64,000 nucleotides of DNA from Erigeron canadensis. Lineage: Eukaryota; Streptophyta; Magnoliopsida; Asterales; Asteraceae. Shown in pieces: positions 34,920-56,300 of the stretch (positions within the stretch are counted from its first letter, which is position 1; each line of letters starts with the position of its first letter). The stretch lies in contig NC_057765.1 in the NCBI RefSeq assembly GCF_010389155.1, forward strand, positions 310,001 through 374,000, in the 5' to 3' direction. The notes under the pieces were generated by a model that was not told the DNA's origin, did no database searches, and saw only the letters and a program-made list of their open reading frames with translations. A program made the position numbers and the translations under genes.

Positions 34920-36180
34920 AGTTGAGAGTTTCAAGGAGGGGGACATGCCCAATTTCACCCAACACACACTACTTCCTCCTTCCTCTTCTTCTTCTTCTTC
35001 AACTTTCCAAAGGTTCTTTCTTTTAATCTCTTTTAATCTTATCTTTGGTTTCTTTGACTTTTAACTAGTATTTTGTTTTTCTTTGTTTTGTGTAATGCAT
35101 TGCTTGTTGTGGGTATGTCATATATATTTGCATCTATGTTTCTTGGGTCAAATCAGTGCATGAGTTAGTAACTTTAGTTATGTTAATAAACAATGGCTTT
35201 CCGATTCTTGGATTTACTTTTCATGAAAAAAAGAGATTTGGGATTTGATTCTTTTTTGGTGTTTTCAAGAAAAATACAGCAATAGTTGTGCATCTAACTT
35301 GATTTTGATCTCTATGTGACTGAATCTTAAGTATGATTGATATTGGATGGATTCCAATTTTCATTCTGTATCTGGTTAGATTCATTGAAGCATAAGGACT
35401 GAGTAGAAGAACAGTTCTGGTTTGGTTTTATAAACTGCATTTACATTTATTGCATACCTGTTTTTCTTTTCTTTCAAAAAAAGCACTTTTTGAAGTGTTA
35501 GTTGTAAAGACAAGATCTTTAATTTGGTTTACTTATGCTATTCATCTAATCATCCATCTTACATTGGCGGTTACACCCTAAACACTTGATACATATTGCG
35601 ATTACAGCATGTTTAGTGGATTCAACGCCGATGTTGGTGTTCGGTCAACGATGTTCTTTTCAACCTCTGTGTCTTCTCAATAATTAGCATGTTGTTTCTC
35701 ATGGTTGTATTATCTATATTTAGTGTTTGTATCATCATGAAACCTGCAGATGTTTAGCTTGACTTTTAATGTATGAATCTTCTTTCGGCTAGTGGTCTCA
35801 AGGGGCATTTAAGATGCTCCTCAACTAAGTGGTTGGGATGCATGTGATCTTATTTGCAATCTTTTTGTGAATGATTCATACACTAATTGATCTAATTTAT
35901 GTTATGATGTGAAATTCATTTTGAAATGATTTGAATGATTCAACCTTGTACAACCCGTTCTTGTGTCTGAGTTTCCAATATTTAAGCAGCCAAAATACAC
36001 ATCAAGATTATCCACTTACATAACAGTATAAAATTAAAAAAAATAAAACAAAATTGGTACACTAGTGGAACATCTAGAAGGAAAAACCCTTCTCAGAGTT
36101 CCATCTGTTTGATTTCTATTACCTATGTTAATTGCGTGGAGTCCATATGAACAGCGTTGACTTAAAGTTTTAGCTTAAAG
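34920..36180 (+). promoter_or_regulatory. Inferred NF-YA leader and long 5' UTR intron
   Basis: A pyrimidine-rich leader (CTTCCTCCTTCCTCTTCTTC and onward, about 34972-35012) ends at CAAAG|GTTCTTTC. The next plausible acceptor is TTTTAG at about 36170, ten bases before the NF-YA start codon. Plant NF-YA genes commonly have such a 5' UTR intron. I see no coding exon in between. The exon limits need transcript support. Confidence 0.4.
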
Positions 36181-38092
36181 ATGGTTTATGCACCCAATGC
36201 CACTGCAAATGCAACTGAGTTGACTCGACAAACTCACAATCAAGATTCATCTATGTGTTATTCATCCGATCAATCTCACAAGGATGATAATATTGATACA
36301 CAAGTGCTTTATTCTCAAGATCACTACTCATCAGACTCAGGTAGTTTATTTGTTTATTTTTGAAAGTCAATGACTTGATGTTATTGCTGTTCAACATTTA
36401 CCTGTGATTTATTACCTGTTTGGTTTAGCAATAATCAGGTCTGTGCAACAAGTGTGCTGATTAAAAACTGCAAAAAGTACTTATTCTAGTTCAGCAAATT
36501 CCAAAGTCACTCGTCACTTATTAGCAAAACAAATAAACAAATAAACTGGTCAACGGATTTTCATACTTAATAGTTTTCTTGATTGTGTGTTGAGATTCTC
36601 TCAACCATGTTAGTTGCACTATCTCCATTGGATTAAGAATTAAAGTCAAAATTGTTGAGTTTAATTAATCAATAAAGTAGCACAAAGACTTTTGCTTTGT
36701 GCTAAAGAAAGTGCCAACAACTATCGGCATTTAGATATATGAGATTGCACCTCAGTTGGACAGAGATGATATATGGTTGTGAGAATCTATGTATGTGATT
36801 GCTGATTCATTTTGTTTCTAGTAATTTCATGATTAGCGTAGTAACAGATTAATTGCTCTTTTGTCATGATATTTTGAAGATGAAAGCAACAAGAAGCTTG
36901 AAGAAACTCAAGTGAGGCCAATCTTATTCATGGGGAATCCAAGTTTTGGCATGACTGATAATCAAACTGAAAGGAACATGCCAGTCGTATGTTTGTTATG
37001 TGTCATTCCTTTTTTATTCCGTTTCTCGGATACTTTACTAACTTTATTCTTTTGCTTTTTGAATCAGATTCAACATGCTTATGCTGATCATTACATGAAT
37101 GGCTTTTATGCTGGTTATGCACCGCATCCCATGGTAAGTTCCTCCGAGCACAAATATAATCTGATTCTTAATAGCGCTTGGTAGATGTGGCAAAACTAGC
37201 TCTGCAATTGGGTTAGGTAATGGGTAAAATTTGTTTGGGTTAGAGCAGTTAGTTTTATATGGGCTGGTGTAGGTGGATGCGAAACACACTTTTTGCAACA
37301 AAAATATAAATTTCGAAGTATATATAGTTAAGTTATATATTGGGTCTTTTAGGACTTGGTATATGACTTTGACCTGTTTGACCATCTCAATACATTTGAT
37401 CACAACCCAAATATAGTCGTTGATAACTTAGAGGTTGCCCCTAATCTTATTGAGCATCTTATTATACACTGTCCCTAGAGAACCATGTATATTGATGGTC
37501 TAACAATTCCAATAATCATTTTGATATTTCTTTGGGCCGAAATGTATACTCATTTTGATAAAAATTGTTACTGGTACTTTGATTAGATTCAACCTCACTT
37601 TATACAAATAGCTCCTACCCGAGTTCCACTGCCCCTTGATCTATCAGAAGATGGCCCTGTTTATGTGAACGCAAAACAGTATAATGGTATCCTCAGAAGG
37701 CGCCAGATCCGTGCTAAGCTTGACTCTCAAAACAAACTCGTCAAAAACCGTAGGGTATGCAATAATGCACGTTCTACAATCTATTTCTGGAATATCACGT
37801 CGGATATGTTTACTGATCCTTGTATGTGTGAAATAATTTGCAGCCTTACCTTCATGAATCACGACATAAGCATGCTTTAAATAGGGTGAGAGGATCGGGT
37901 GGGAGGTTCCTTCCTACCAAAAAAACTCAGCAATCTAAACCTAGCTGCTTCTTAAGCTCCCACTGCGCTACAACATCTGGAAGTGATCATGTTATGTATT
38001 CGCACATGGATCAAGGATACTCATGGGGGCGGAGAGGAAGTGAAGGGTTCCTGAGCAATGTGGATCATAATCATGCTTCTATAGGCCGGTGA
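36181..38092 (+). CDS. NF-YA: NF-YA (HAP2) CCAAT-box transcription factor subunit
   Basis: NF-YA joins the NF-YB/NF-YC histone-fold pair and gives the trimer its CCAAT specificity. Five coding exons join in frame: 36181-36340, 36880-36986, 37068-37133, 37587-37754, 37844-38092 (750 nt, 249 residues). The core lies at about residues 136-190. It starts with the NF-YB/YC-binding helix ([20 protein letters not shown]), followed by the linker and the DNA-binding helix ([12 protein letters not shown], then RGSGGRF). [10 protein letters not shown] precedes the core, as in plant members. The A2 helix has Asn-Arg-Val where many members have Arg-Arg-Ala. The start is the first ATG in frame after the inferred leader intron. 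A miR169 site lies 45 nt after the stop. The subfamily number cannot be assigned by eye. Confidence 0.93.
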
Positions 38093-38136
38093 GGCACGGG
38101 TTCTGCAATGGTAAAGAACCGGGCTGACACACCGGC

Positions 38137-38157
38137 TGGGCAACTCATCCTTGGCTT
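38137..38157 (+). promoter_or_regulatory. miR169 target site in the NF-YA 3' UTR
   Basis: GGGCAACTCATCCTTGGCTT is nearly complementary to plant miR169. It differs from the usual NF-YA target core (GGCAAGTCATCCTTGGCT) at one central position, C for G. The location, a short way into the 3' UTR, is that of known NF-YA sites. miR169 guides cleavage of NF-YA mRNA in drought, nitrogen and root responses. Confidence 0.88.
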
Positions 38158-38484
38158 TGTTACTAAGTTTCGATGTTCATTTTGTGATCGTTGAGCTTAT
38201 ATTTATAATTTTTGTTTGGAAAAAGTTTGTATTTTAACCTTGAATGCTATTCTTCACCACTAGACTTTGTATAAATTGAAGGGTTGGATTCTGATTATGG
38301 GAATTGCAAATAATTATGAAACTTGAATCGGATATAAAACCTTAATGTATTACTCCGTACTATGGTACTATACTTCGTGGCTTAGTGGTGGGGAACATGT
38401 GACATAAAAGCGAAGATTAAGTTTCAAATTCTGTCCCATTAGCCATACGTAACTTAGTGTTTACTCATAATGGCCATGGGATCG

Positions 38485-38639
38485 GTGTGGTGATAACCTG
38501 TGTGGTGCATGTGGAGATAATTATGCCTCAGATGAGTTCTGAATTTGCTGTGATGTGTGGGTGGTGGTTCCATGGAAATTGTGTGAAGATTACTCCTGCA
38601 AAGGCCTAGCAAATTAAGCATTACAAATGTCACGCCTAG
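38485..38639 (+). pseudogene. Relic of an Alfin-like (AL) PHD finger
   Basis: Plus strand reads GDNLCGACGDNYASDEF, a stop (TGA), then ICCDV. After a short deletion it continues WFHGNCVKITPAKA, a stop, and QIKHYKCHA. This is the C-terminal PHD finger of Alfin-like proteins, which read H3K4me3. Two in-frame stops and about 2 nt of deletion (removing the Cys after CCDV and shifting the frame) show it is dead. I see no N-terminal AL domain nearby. It sits between the NF-YA 3' UTR and PMIR1. Confidence 0.75.
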
Positions 38640-39312
38640 AGAATGTGACCTTAATCATCTACCCAAAGTGATTTACTCATCCTGTGTGTGTGTGTGTGTT
38701 CGCAAGTGCTCGTGCAGTGAGTATCATGGCATGGCTTGCACAGTTTTCAGCATTTTGCTGATATCAATTCGAGTCTAGATGTGTTACTTGTTTACTATAG
38801 ATGGATTATTTGCTCTTAATATGGTTTTGACTTGTATCACTCGTTTAAACCTTGATGTAGATTGTAGATTTTTTTTCTTGCAGAATTACTTGATGATCTC
38901 TTTAGTTTTATCATCTTATTTTGATATCTGATGTTGTTTACCATTTCCTTCCAATGAATATTTCAAATGCTTTTTTTCTTTAAGTTTCTTTTACAGGTAT
39001 ATCAATTGTACTATGCATCAAGATAAACATTGTACACCCAGCGAGTGGCAAAGTTGGATCATTCGAAACCAGTCCACACCAATTTTCTTTTCAGAAAGCA
39101 TTATTCAGTTTGAGTTTGTGTTGTGGTTGACTTGAATCATTTGGATTCAGTTGGGCAAAGACCAGAATTATGGTTGCCATAAAAGAAGTTAATATGGTAG
39201 TGTTAATGAGATGAAGGGAGCATGTAAAGCCATTATTCTGAACGACAGAGTTCAAGAGATTGCTGGAGTGCATTACATTCCGGAGACTCATAATACTACA
39301 TGGTTATACTTA
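38640..39312. other. Intergenic spacer
   Basis: A short TG run at about 38683-38700. No exon seen beyond the AL relic. Confidence 0.4.
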
Positions 39313-39571
39313 GATGTGTTTGGTTATGAAAAACGTTTTTTAGTTTTTCATTTCTAATTTTTTTGGAAAATGAAATAAGGTTTACCAAACCGTGTTCAAA
39401 ACTTTAAAATGGAATACAATTTGAGGTTTTCAAAATTTAGAAAATTTGAAAATGAAAAGTGAAAAACATTTTTAGAAAACTATAATTTCCATGTGTATTT
39501 TGTTTTTCATATTTTTTTTTTGAAAAACAAAAATGAAAAACAATGGATGTTTTCACCACCTAAACGCACCC
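39313..39571. mobile_element. Tourist/PIF-type MITE with TTA duplication
   Basis: The left end, GATGTGTTTGGTTATGAAAA, and right end (complement of GGGTGCGTTTAGGTGGTGAA) are imperfect inverted repeats. TTA flanks both sides (39310-39312 and 39572-39574). The interior has paired GTTTTTCATTT / AAATGAAAAAC words. Length 259 bp, no coding. Confidence 0.7.
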
Positions 39572-40073
39572 TTAACAAACCAAGATAGCTAAATGTCTAA
39601 TAGCACTTAACAATCCATAAGAACTTTGAGAAAATCATATACAATGTGGAATAAATAAGAAGTCTTGACAATATAATTAAACATTTGGAGCCTAACTTTA
39701 AATTTAAAGTTGAAGTCACAAGTGGGGAATAGCATATGCACCAAAGGCGTCGCCCCACTCCACGGGAATCAAGTACGTTTTTACGACTATCCATTCTTTC
39801 AAGTTTTGATCAGACAGGGCTGGTCGGGATTTTAAATATTTTTCAGAAGAACAAACACTGTACACCACAACAGCTAACCGTTGCCTTTTAATGAAAACAG
39901 GTCTTCTAAATAGTCACAAGACATTTCGCTATCACAAGCACTATCAACTTCAGGAACTTTTCAGTTTTCGGATTCTGACCTTCCACTTCCACCGCCCTTA
40001 AGCAAAGAGTTCAATAGAAAATGTCAAAGCCATTGAACTAATGAATGATTCATGCAGGTTTTTCATGATCTCT

Positions 40074-43000
40074 TTACACAAAACCCGCTCCACTAAGTAA
40101 CTTAACCGTTTCATTCGGGATGATGACATTAGGATTTCTTACAGGTGTATCCACCTTAACTGATCCTTTACCCTTAGATGATATGCTCCATAAACTACCA
40201 GAAGATTTACCAGAAGCAGCAACAGGTTTTGACTTCATAAGCGGATGTTTTGCATTCTTCTTCCCCATCCCATTGGCAACCAACCATCGAGATCCAGCCT
40301 GTTGTTGTTTAGCGTTTGAACCCCAAATCTGCTTCTTACTTGGCTCGGGCTCAGTTTTCACACCTGCAACATGAACTTCTGTAATCTTGAACTGAGGAAC
40401 CAAAACATTTTCGTCAACATTAACTGTCTCTTCTTCAACACTAGCTTCTTTAACTTCAACAGTAACTTTCTTTTCTTCAACTGTGGCTTCATTTTCTTCT
40501 TCAGGTTTATTCCACAACGAAAAAATAGAGCTGTAAATCTTCGGTTTTGGTGGGACAAAAACTCTCTCAACTTGAACAAGAGCAAGCATTGGAGTGCCAA
40601 CGGGCTCAAAGTTTCTTAATGGGTCGCGAAGCTGAACCATTAATGCCACAGTGAAATTATTTCCTAAGAGACCGCCTCTCTTTGAGCCTTTACCTTTGCC
40701 TCTTCTTGCACGCATCAAATCACTAGCATGATGAGCAGCAAGAATTCTAGAAGTTCTTTCGCTAATTTCATCCCCATCACCCAGTTCACCAGAGTCCAAT
40801 TTCATCCATTCATCAAGAGTAACAGATAAACCCATTATTCCATCCATCTCATCATCATGACCATCACTAACAGTGCTGTGCTTAACATCCAACAACTGCA
40901 GTCCCCCAGTTCCTTCCAAACCCAAAGACCCATCCAAATTTACCCTTTTACCCTCAAGAGCCGAAACTTCGTTGATGGATTGCGGGCTGATATTTGAAGG
41001 TGCATCGTTATCTGACATGCCCGACTGTATTCTTAACCCCTCCATTGATAAAGCTTCGATCTTGTTCATTGCCAGTGGAGCAAGGTCCTCCAACGATACA
41101 TATTCAGGATCCACTGCACCCAAATCGTATTTTCTAGACCTCCGACCAGAGGATTGTAAATTGGAGTGATCTGCTGCAAATTGTCCATGAACCGGCTCTT
41201 GTTGCAACGAATCTTGCCTGCACAAGAGATACATGTAAAACATGTGTAAATAACGTAATTAAACAAAGTTATGTATGAAACTAAAGACAAAAATGATGAA
41301 AAAAAATGCATACGTATGTGGTCCTTCCAAAGATGGTGTGGATTCCCAAGCTATTTGCTGAATGGTCTTTCCAGATATATCTTCTAGAGGCATGAGCTTA
41401 TTAGCCTGTACTGAAAGCTTTTCGATACCAACCGAGGCCAAACATTGTAATACATCCATTATGCCAGAACCCATTTCTGCAGGTACAACCACTGGACTGG
41501 AAACCTGCATAATTAAGTTCCCTCCACTTTTGGCATTCTTGAAAATCTCAGGGTTCATGGAACGCAAGAACCCACCATTATTGGTCTGAACAAATGGCCC
41601 TAACCCTTCTCCAAGTGGAGGAAGTTCAAGTGGCACTTCGGGAGAAAGGTCAACTCCTGATCCACCTGAAATACTCGATGGGGATCTCTGAAAAACTTTC
41701 TCATTTAGACCCCACTCACGCATCAAGGCTTCTGTCTCCATGTCTTCCAAGATGGATGCCTTTGTTTTGCTTGGTCCTTCCGGCATCAGTCCCCACATTG
41801 AGGCAGATGGAGGGTCAGACATGAAACCTGGTTCATCATCGTCATCAATATTAAAGTTAAACAAAGAAGAACTGTTAGCCAGGGCATCTTTCTCAAATTG
41901 CCTTAGCAACCTTTCTCGTGGTGAGTTTGACTCGCTTTCAGAACTAAAGCCGAACGGACTGTGCTCAATACCAAGCATGTTTAAGAAATCATCAGCCACG
42001 GCCTCAGCAGCACAATCCAGCTTAAGCGACTTCCCTTTCTTTTTGTACCCAACTTTAAGCTCCGTGTATTCCCCTTGGTCAAAGTTTTGACTTTCTCCAT
42101 ATCCAAAACCTGATTCGTCACTGCATACAGCATTATCATATTCTTTAAGATTTTGACCTTCTTCTTGTGAATCTGATTCTTCTTTCAAGTCCAGCACATT
42201 ATTTAGAGCCAACTCCAGTTCTTGCAAGAGCAATTCTTTGTCACCACAGTCTTGTCCTCTGGTGCCGCTTTCAGTTATGTCACACTCTATTTTACTATCG
42301 GTTACATTGATCTTCAAAGACTCGTAATCAGAACCATCAAAAACTTTCAAGGAACCTTCTTTGTCAGAAGCCTTTATATCATGTTCTGGTTTTACATAAT
42401 CTTTCGACGGAAATTCAATTCCCTGATCCAGGACGGAAAACTCACTGATCATGTTACTGTAATCAGGATCGGGAGTGTTTGAATCTGGATTTGGGGGTTC
42501 ATGAGGTACAACTTGAACATCTCGTTGAGATTCATAGTCGACAGATAATATTGACTTGTCTTCTTCAAGCTTCTTATATAGCATACTCACCGATTCAGAA
42601 AGTTCTGAATTTGATATTGGCAACACTTCATGAAGATCATCTGACTTCTCTTGTTCGAGTTTCTTATACAACGTACTCACTGATTCAGAAAGATCCGACT
42701 TTGATATCGGCAACACCTCATGAAGATCCTTTATATCTTCTACAGAACGAGCACTGACAGGAAGACTATCCCCTCGCCTGATACTTGATGCCTTTGCCGG
42801 ATATTTGGCCATGCCAACACTATTATTATTCCCAACTACAACAGAATACCCAAAACTGACATTCATGATTGCACCTTTGGCCTTCCCAGACAACCTATAC
42901 GTTGTAGTCCACTTCCCTGAGTTTTTCTCATCTTCAAGCTCCTCCAATGTAAGAGGAAGTAATCTAGTAAGGTCAACCCTATGTTTTCCTAAGTCAAGCT

Positions 43001-43574
43001 CAGGGTCACCAAACAAAGATGCATACAACAAAAAGTGTTTAGCTTCATATTTAGCCGAGTGATGCGGCCCACTCCTACTACCATAAACCGAGCAAGTGTT
43101 GGTCAAAAGCTCCTCAAACTCAGCAACACCTTGCACAACAGGAACGGGACCGGTGGTCAACTCACCATCCCGTCTCTTCCACTTGACACAAATTTTAAGA
43201 TTATCAAAACTCGGGGGCAGCCCTTCAATGGAATGGACTTGAAGAGAGAAACAACAGTTAAATCTCTTGTTACGCACGTGGGTCAAAGATTTCAAGGTGT
43301 TCCAACTCCAAAGGGACTTCTTGTCCTTGAGAAACCGATCTTCGTTACTAGAGATCTTGGAATTTGGCTTGGTATTGGGTCTTGAAACAGATTTGGATCG
43401 GGTCATAGAATTACTACCAATCCTAGGATGGGTGGTGGGGGTTTTATTATTATCATCATGATATAAAACTTTGGACAAGACATCTATATCATCATTAAAC
43501 GATGACGTCTTATTATGATTATTTCCAGAACCCTCACCACTTGTGGGATTGTTTACCTTGTGATTTCTTGACAT
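40074..43574 (-). CDS. PMIR1: PLASTID MOVEMENT IMPAIRED 1-RELATED 1 (PMIR1)-like protein
   Basis: PMI1-family proteins act in actin-dependent positioning of chloroplasts and other organelles; PMIR1 is a close paralogue of PMI1. Two exons, 43574-41314 and 41217-40074, joined in frame (ACATAC|GTATGC donor, TTGTGCAG acceptor), give 1134 residues, near the family length. The N-terminal NT-C2 domain spans about residues 85-245 (SLWSWNTLK, CFSLQVHSIEGLP, YRLSGKAKGAIMNVSFGYSV). An acidic Ser-rich middle follows, with a 30-residue unit in tandem (42549-42728), then the conserved C-terminal half (IQQIAWE, LDEWMKLDSGE, FTVALMVQLRDPLRNFEPVG, SRWLVANGMGK). I chose the ATG at 43574; a frame extends upstream only through a non-ATG codon and an apparent splice acceptor (CGCAG at about 43580). 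Confidence 0.93.
42549..42728 (-). repeat. 90-bp in-frame tandem duplication within PMIR1
   Basis: Two adjacent 90-nt units encode DLHEVLPISKSDLSESVSTL.. and DLHEVLPISNSELSESVSML.., each ending YKKLE plus an acidic tail. The second starts at 42638. About eight residues differ between them, so the duplication is not very recent. Confidence 0.9.
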
Positions 43575-43579
43575 CCTCT

Positions 43580-43980
43580 CTGCGTACAAAATACATATAT
43601 CTATATCTATATAACTAAGAATAATAATGAAAACTCAGGTAAAGAATTACTGAATGATTTAAAGGTATCCTTACAGCCATCTATCTGGAGTCAAGATTAA
43701 GACCTGCCTCCCCCCTTCTTATTAGTCACAAGTTTTGTGTGTGTGTTTTTTTAACAAAATAGAAGAAAAGTTGAAGAAATTTAATAAGTGGAATTAATTT
43801 TCAGGACGGAAAGTAGTAGCCAGTCTTATTAGAATTAGAATTATTATACAACCAAAAAAAAAACCGTAAATTTGAAAAATGTAAAAGAAATAGGGATACT
43901 TTTACTTACCTGCCTGCCTTGATGAAATCCCCCGATTCCAATTCCAATTCCAATTCCAATTCCAATTCCAATTCCAATCC
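43580..43980 (-). promoter_or_regulatory. Inferred PMIR1 leader with 5' UTR introns and a hexanucleotide repeat
   Basis: On the minus strand a 5' UTR intron is suggested at 43674-43580 (GATGGCT|GTAAGG .. TACGCAG|AGAGGATG). A strong donor, GGCAGGCAG|GTAAGTAAA, occurs further upstream at about 43910. Just before that donor is a TTGGAA-type hexanucleotide microsatellite (43935-43978, about seven units), so the repeat is probably transcribed. Transcript data would be needed to fix the exons. Confidence 0.4.
43935..43978. repeat. (ATTCCA)n hexanucleotide microsatellite
   Basis: About seven perfect units. It produces the Gly-Ile repeat in the chance minus-strand frame 43844-44053. Confidence 0.95.
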
Positions 43981-44585
43981 CCAGAGAGATGATATAGAAG
44001 AAAGGAGGGGTGGGTGGATGGGTGTGATTTGATTTGAGTGTTTGAAACAACAACAGGAAAAGAACAAGTTACCGCCTGGATTGACTTGAAACCCTCCCTC
44101 TTATCTCCTCTATATTTATCAATATATTTTTAATTATTATTTACCCCTGAATCTGTTTATCTCTGTTGAGTGATAGTCTTTTTCAAAGACTCTTTTTTGT
44201 TCCAACTTGAAACTAACGCCTTTCTTATTTACCACCCTCTCTCCCTCCCTTAATATCACAAACTTTGCTACTTTTATTACATAAAACCCCCACTAAAGTA
44301 AATACTCATAAATTTATAAGTAGACCAAAATAAACATTCGCGTCGTGTTAATAGAGCAGCTAAAGATAATGTTTATTGATAAACTAGTCCTAATACACAT
44401 GCCTTGATAATATTGTACAGTGATTACTTTTTTATGAAGATTTTTTTTTTTTTATTTGAGTACAATTAATAAAAGTATATAGTTTTAAAAAAGAATGGTT
44501 ATTTAAAAACTCATAATTAAAAAAAAACTTAAAAATCATTTTGGACCATACATTCTTTCTTTATTTCTCTCTCTTTAATTAAATA

Positions 44586-45214
44586 ATAAAATTTATCCAA
44601 ATCATTCAAAATGGTTTATCTCACAAACCGTAAATCGTTAGACGAAACAAAAAACATGGGTAGCCTTAAAATTTCATCCTCTTTCATTAGAAATCCTATT
44701 TGATATACTTTTGACGACTTTTTAATTTTCGTTTTCTTTTTGGTACTTACACGTGTATGTTGAACAAAAATTATGATTCGGAGCCGGCTTCGCCCTCAAG
44801 GATATTCATAAACCAAAGCTGGTGGGGGTGATAGGTCATTGAGAGTGATAGGTCATAGTGTGATAGGTCGTAGAGGATGATAGGTCATAAGGGTGACCAG
44901 TGATGGGTGATCTACCTAACGGGCTCCGCCTTTAGCCGCTATGGCTCCGTCATGGACTGACGGGCTCCGCTCTTAACCTTCATTGTTTATATATGTTCAT
45001 TTACTAAATTACATGTGAAAACAATAATTCTACACATGTGTAGCTACACAAGTACAACAGGAGAAAAAACAAAAATTAAAAAGTCGCCAAAAGTATATCG
45101 AATTGAATCTCTAATGAAAAATGACGAAATTGTAAGACTACCCATACTTTTTGTTCGTCTAACGATTTACGGTTTGTGAGATAAAACATTTTAAATGATT
45201 TAAGTGAATTTTAT
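44586..45214. mobile_element. Element with about 180-bp terminal inverted repeats (MULE- or foldback-like)
   Basis: 44586-44765 and about 45035-45214 are inverted copies. For example AAACCGTAAATCGTTAGACG on the left matches CGTCTAACGATTTACGGTTT on the right, and AAGTATATCGAATTGAATC on the right mirrors the left arm's GATATACTTTTGACG side. The centre holds a GTGATAGGTCAT minisatellite and a GGGCTCCGC-containing segment. Long inverted ends suggest a Mutator-like MITE. No 9-bp target duplication was found and there is no coding. Confidence 0.65.
44826..44889 (+). repeat. Short minisatellite GTGATAGGTCAT, about four to five units
   Basis: Units of about 16 bp (GTGATAGGTCATAGT and variants) in the centre of the inverted-repeat element. 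Confidence 0.8.
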
Positions 45215-46071
45215 ACACACAATTGTGCACTACTAATTTGTACAGTTAGCGGTACAACTTGTAGGATATACCCTTTTAGAAAGGAAAGATTATGTCCTAT
45301 TTTTTTTATTTTTTTTAGTGTGTACCCTATTCACATGAATGGTTAATGAACATATAATTTTTTGTTGCTTGCTAGGCGATATGTATTTGGCCCACCCTTC
45401 CCATTATTATCATAGAATTCAAAATTCGGGGCGCTAATATATTTCACGTGCCACGTTTAAACTACAGGCCGGCTGGCTGACTGTCGTGTGATTTGTTTTC
45501 AAAATTCAAATGATTTTAGGTTCACATGTTTATCATATGAGATGTAGTTTAGCTAGTGATGAATAACTTAAAGCAAATTTTTTCAATATCGTATCAAACT
45601 TAGATACATATGAAAAGTAAAATTTGACACATCGTAGATCTTTTAAGGGAAGATGTCATATACAGAATTCAGCTATACAGTTTTCCTTTTTCGACAACTA
45701 CCACAAATTGTAACCTAACAATTTGCAACTATAAAAATATGAAGCCCTACATTCACCCTCCCATTACGATACAAATATTTCAAAACGATAAAACACCACA
45801 CTTTTGGCAATTTTATGGATTGCCATATCATATCTAATGAATAAATCACCCCTTTACAACCCAACCCACTGGCTCAAAGGGGCACAAAATAAATTGGAAC
45901 CCAGACATTACTAAAAACCCAAACTGCCTGGGAAAATGACAAAAAAAAAAAAAAAAGAAGTATAGCACACCGTAATGAATGTACCAAAAAACACTGTATT
46001 CACAGGTATTCAGCCATGACATCAAAAGGATGGCATGTCGTTTTCGTCCCACTTTTTCATCCATTCAACCA
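45215..46071. other. Intergenic / myosin 3' UTR side
   Basis: The myosin gene runs leftward and stops at 46072, so its 3' UTR lies at the right edge of this stretch. I could not fix a polyadenylation site. No other gene seen. Confidence 0.4.
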
Positions 46072-55790
<9,719 letters not shown>

Positions 55791-56080
55791 TGAAAATGAT
55801 GACTAGAAAGCCCTATCGATCTCCTTCCTTGTCATCAAACACAATTTAGAAACAAAAAAAAATGAGACGACCGAGTTACCGAAGTGACACGGAAGTAACT
55901 CGGTGACTCAGATCGGTGATATTAATGATACAAACAATAAGACGATGATGATGATTATGATATAAAAGAAGAAGGTAAAAAAATTGTGATGATGATGTAA
56001 ATTACAACTTTTTGGAACTATATTTTGTTTATCGCAGAAATGAGGTAGAGAATTTTGTATCTATTCTGTATATATATTTA

Positions 56081-56111
<31 letters not shown>

Positions 56112-56300
56112 GAGAAGAGATACACACAGCAAAGCAAAAGCAATGTAAGAGTTGTGTGTGGGGTTTGCTTTCTCTCACTAAGTTTCTCTCTCTCTCTAGA
56201 TTTTGGTGGTCAAGCAAGCAAAATGTAATGAAATACTAACATGAAAGGAAGGAAGGAAGGTTGAGCGAGCGGCGAGGAGTTATGATAGTGTTTTTGTATT
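55791..56300 (-). promoter_or_regulatory. Myosin 5' UTR and promoter region
   Basis: Leader sequence precedes the ATG on the minus strand. Upstream are an (ATT)n microsatellite (about 56080-56112), an AGAGAGAGA tract (about 56183-56200) and GGAAGGAAGG runs. I saw no unambiguous TATA box. Confidence 0.35.
56080..56112. repeat. (ATT)n microsatellite
   Basis: About ten to eleven perfect trinucleotide units, roughly 300 bases upstream of the myosin start codon. Confidence 0.9.

Noticed and set aside
41362..43461. Plus-strand frames opposite PMIR1
   Set aside because: Antisense shadows; no motifs, and the minus strand carries the conserved protein.
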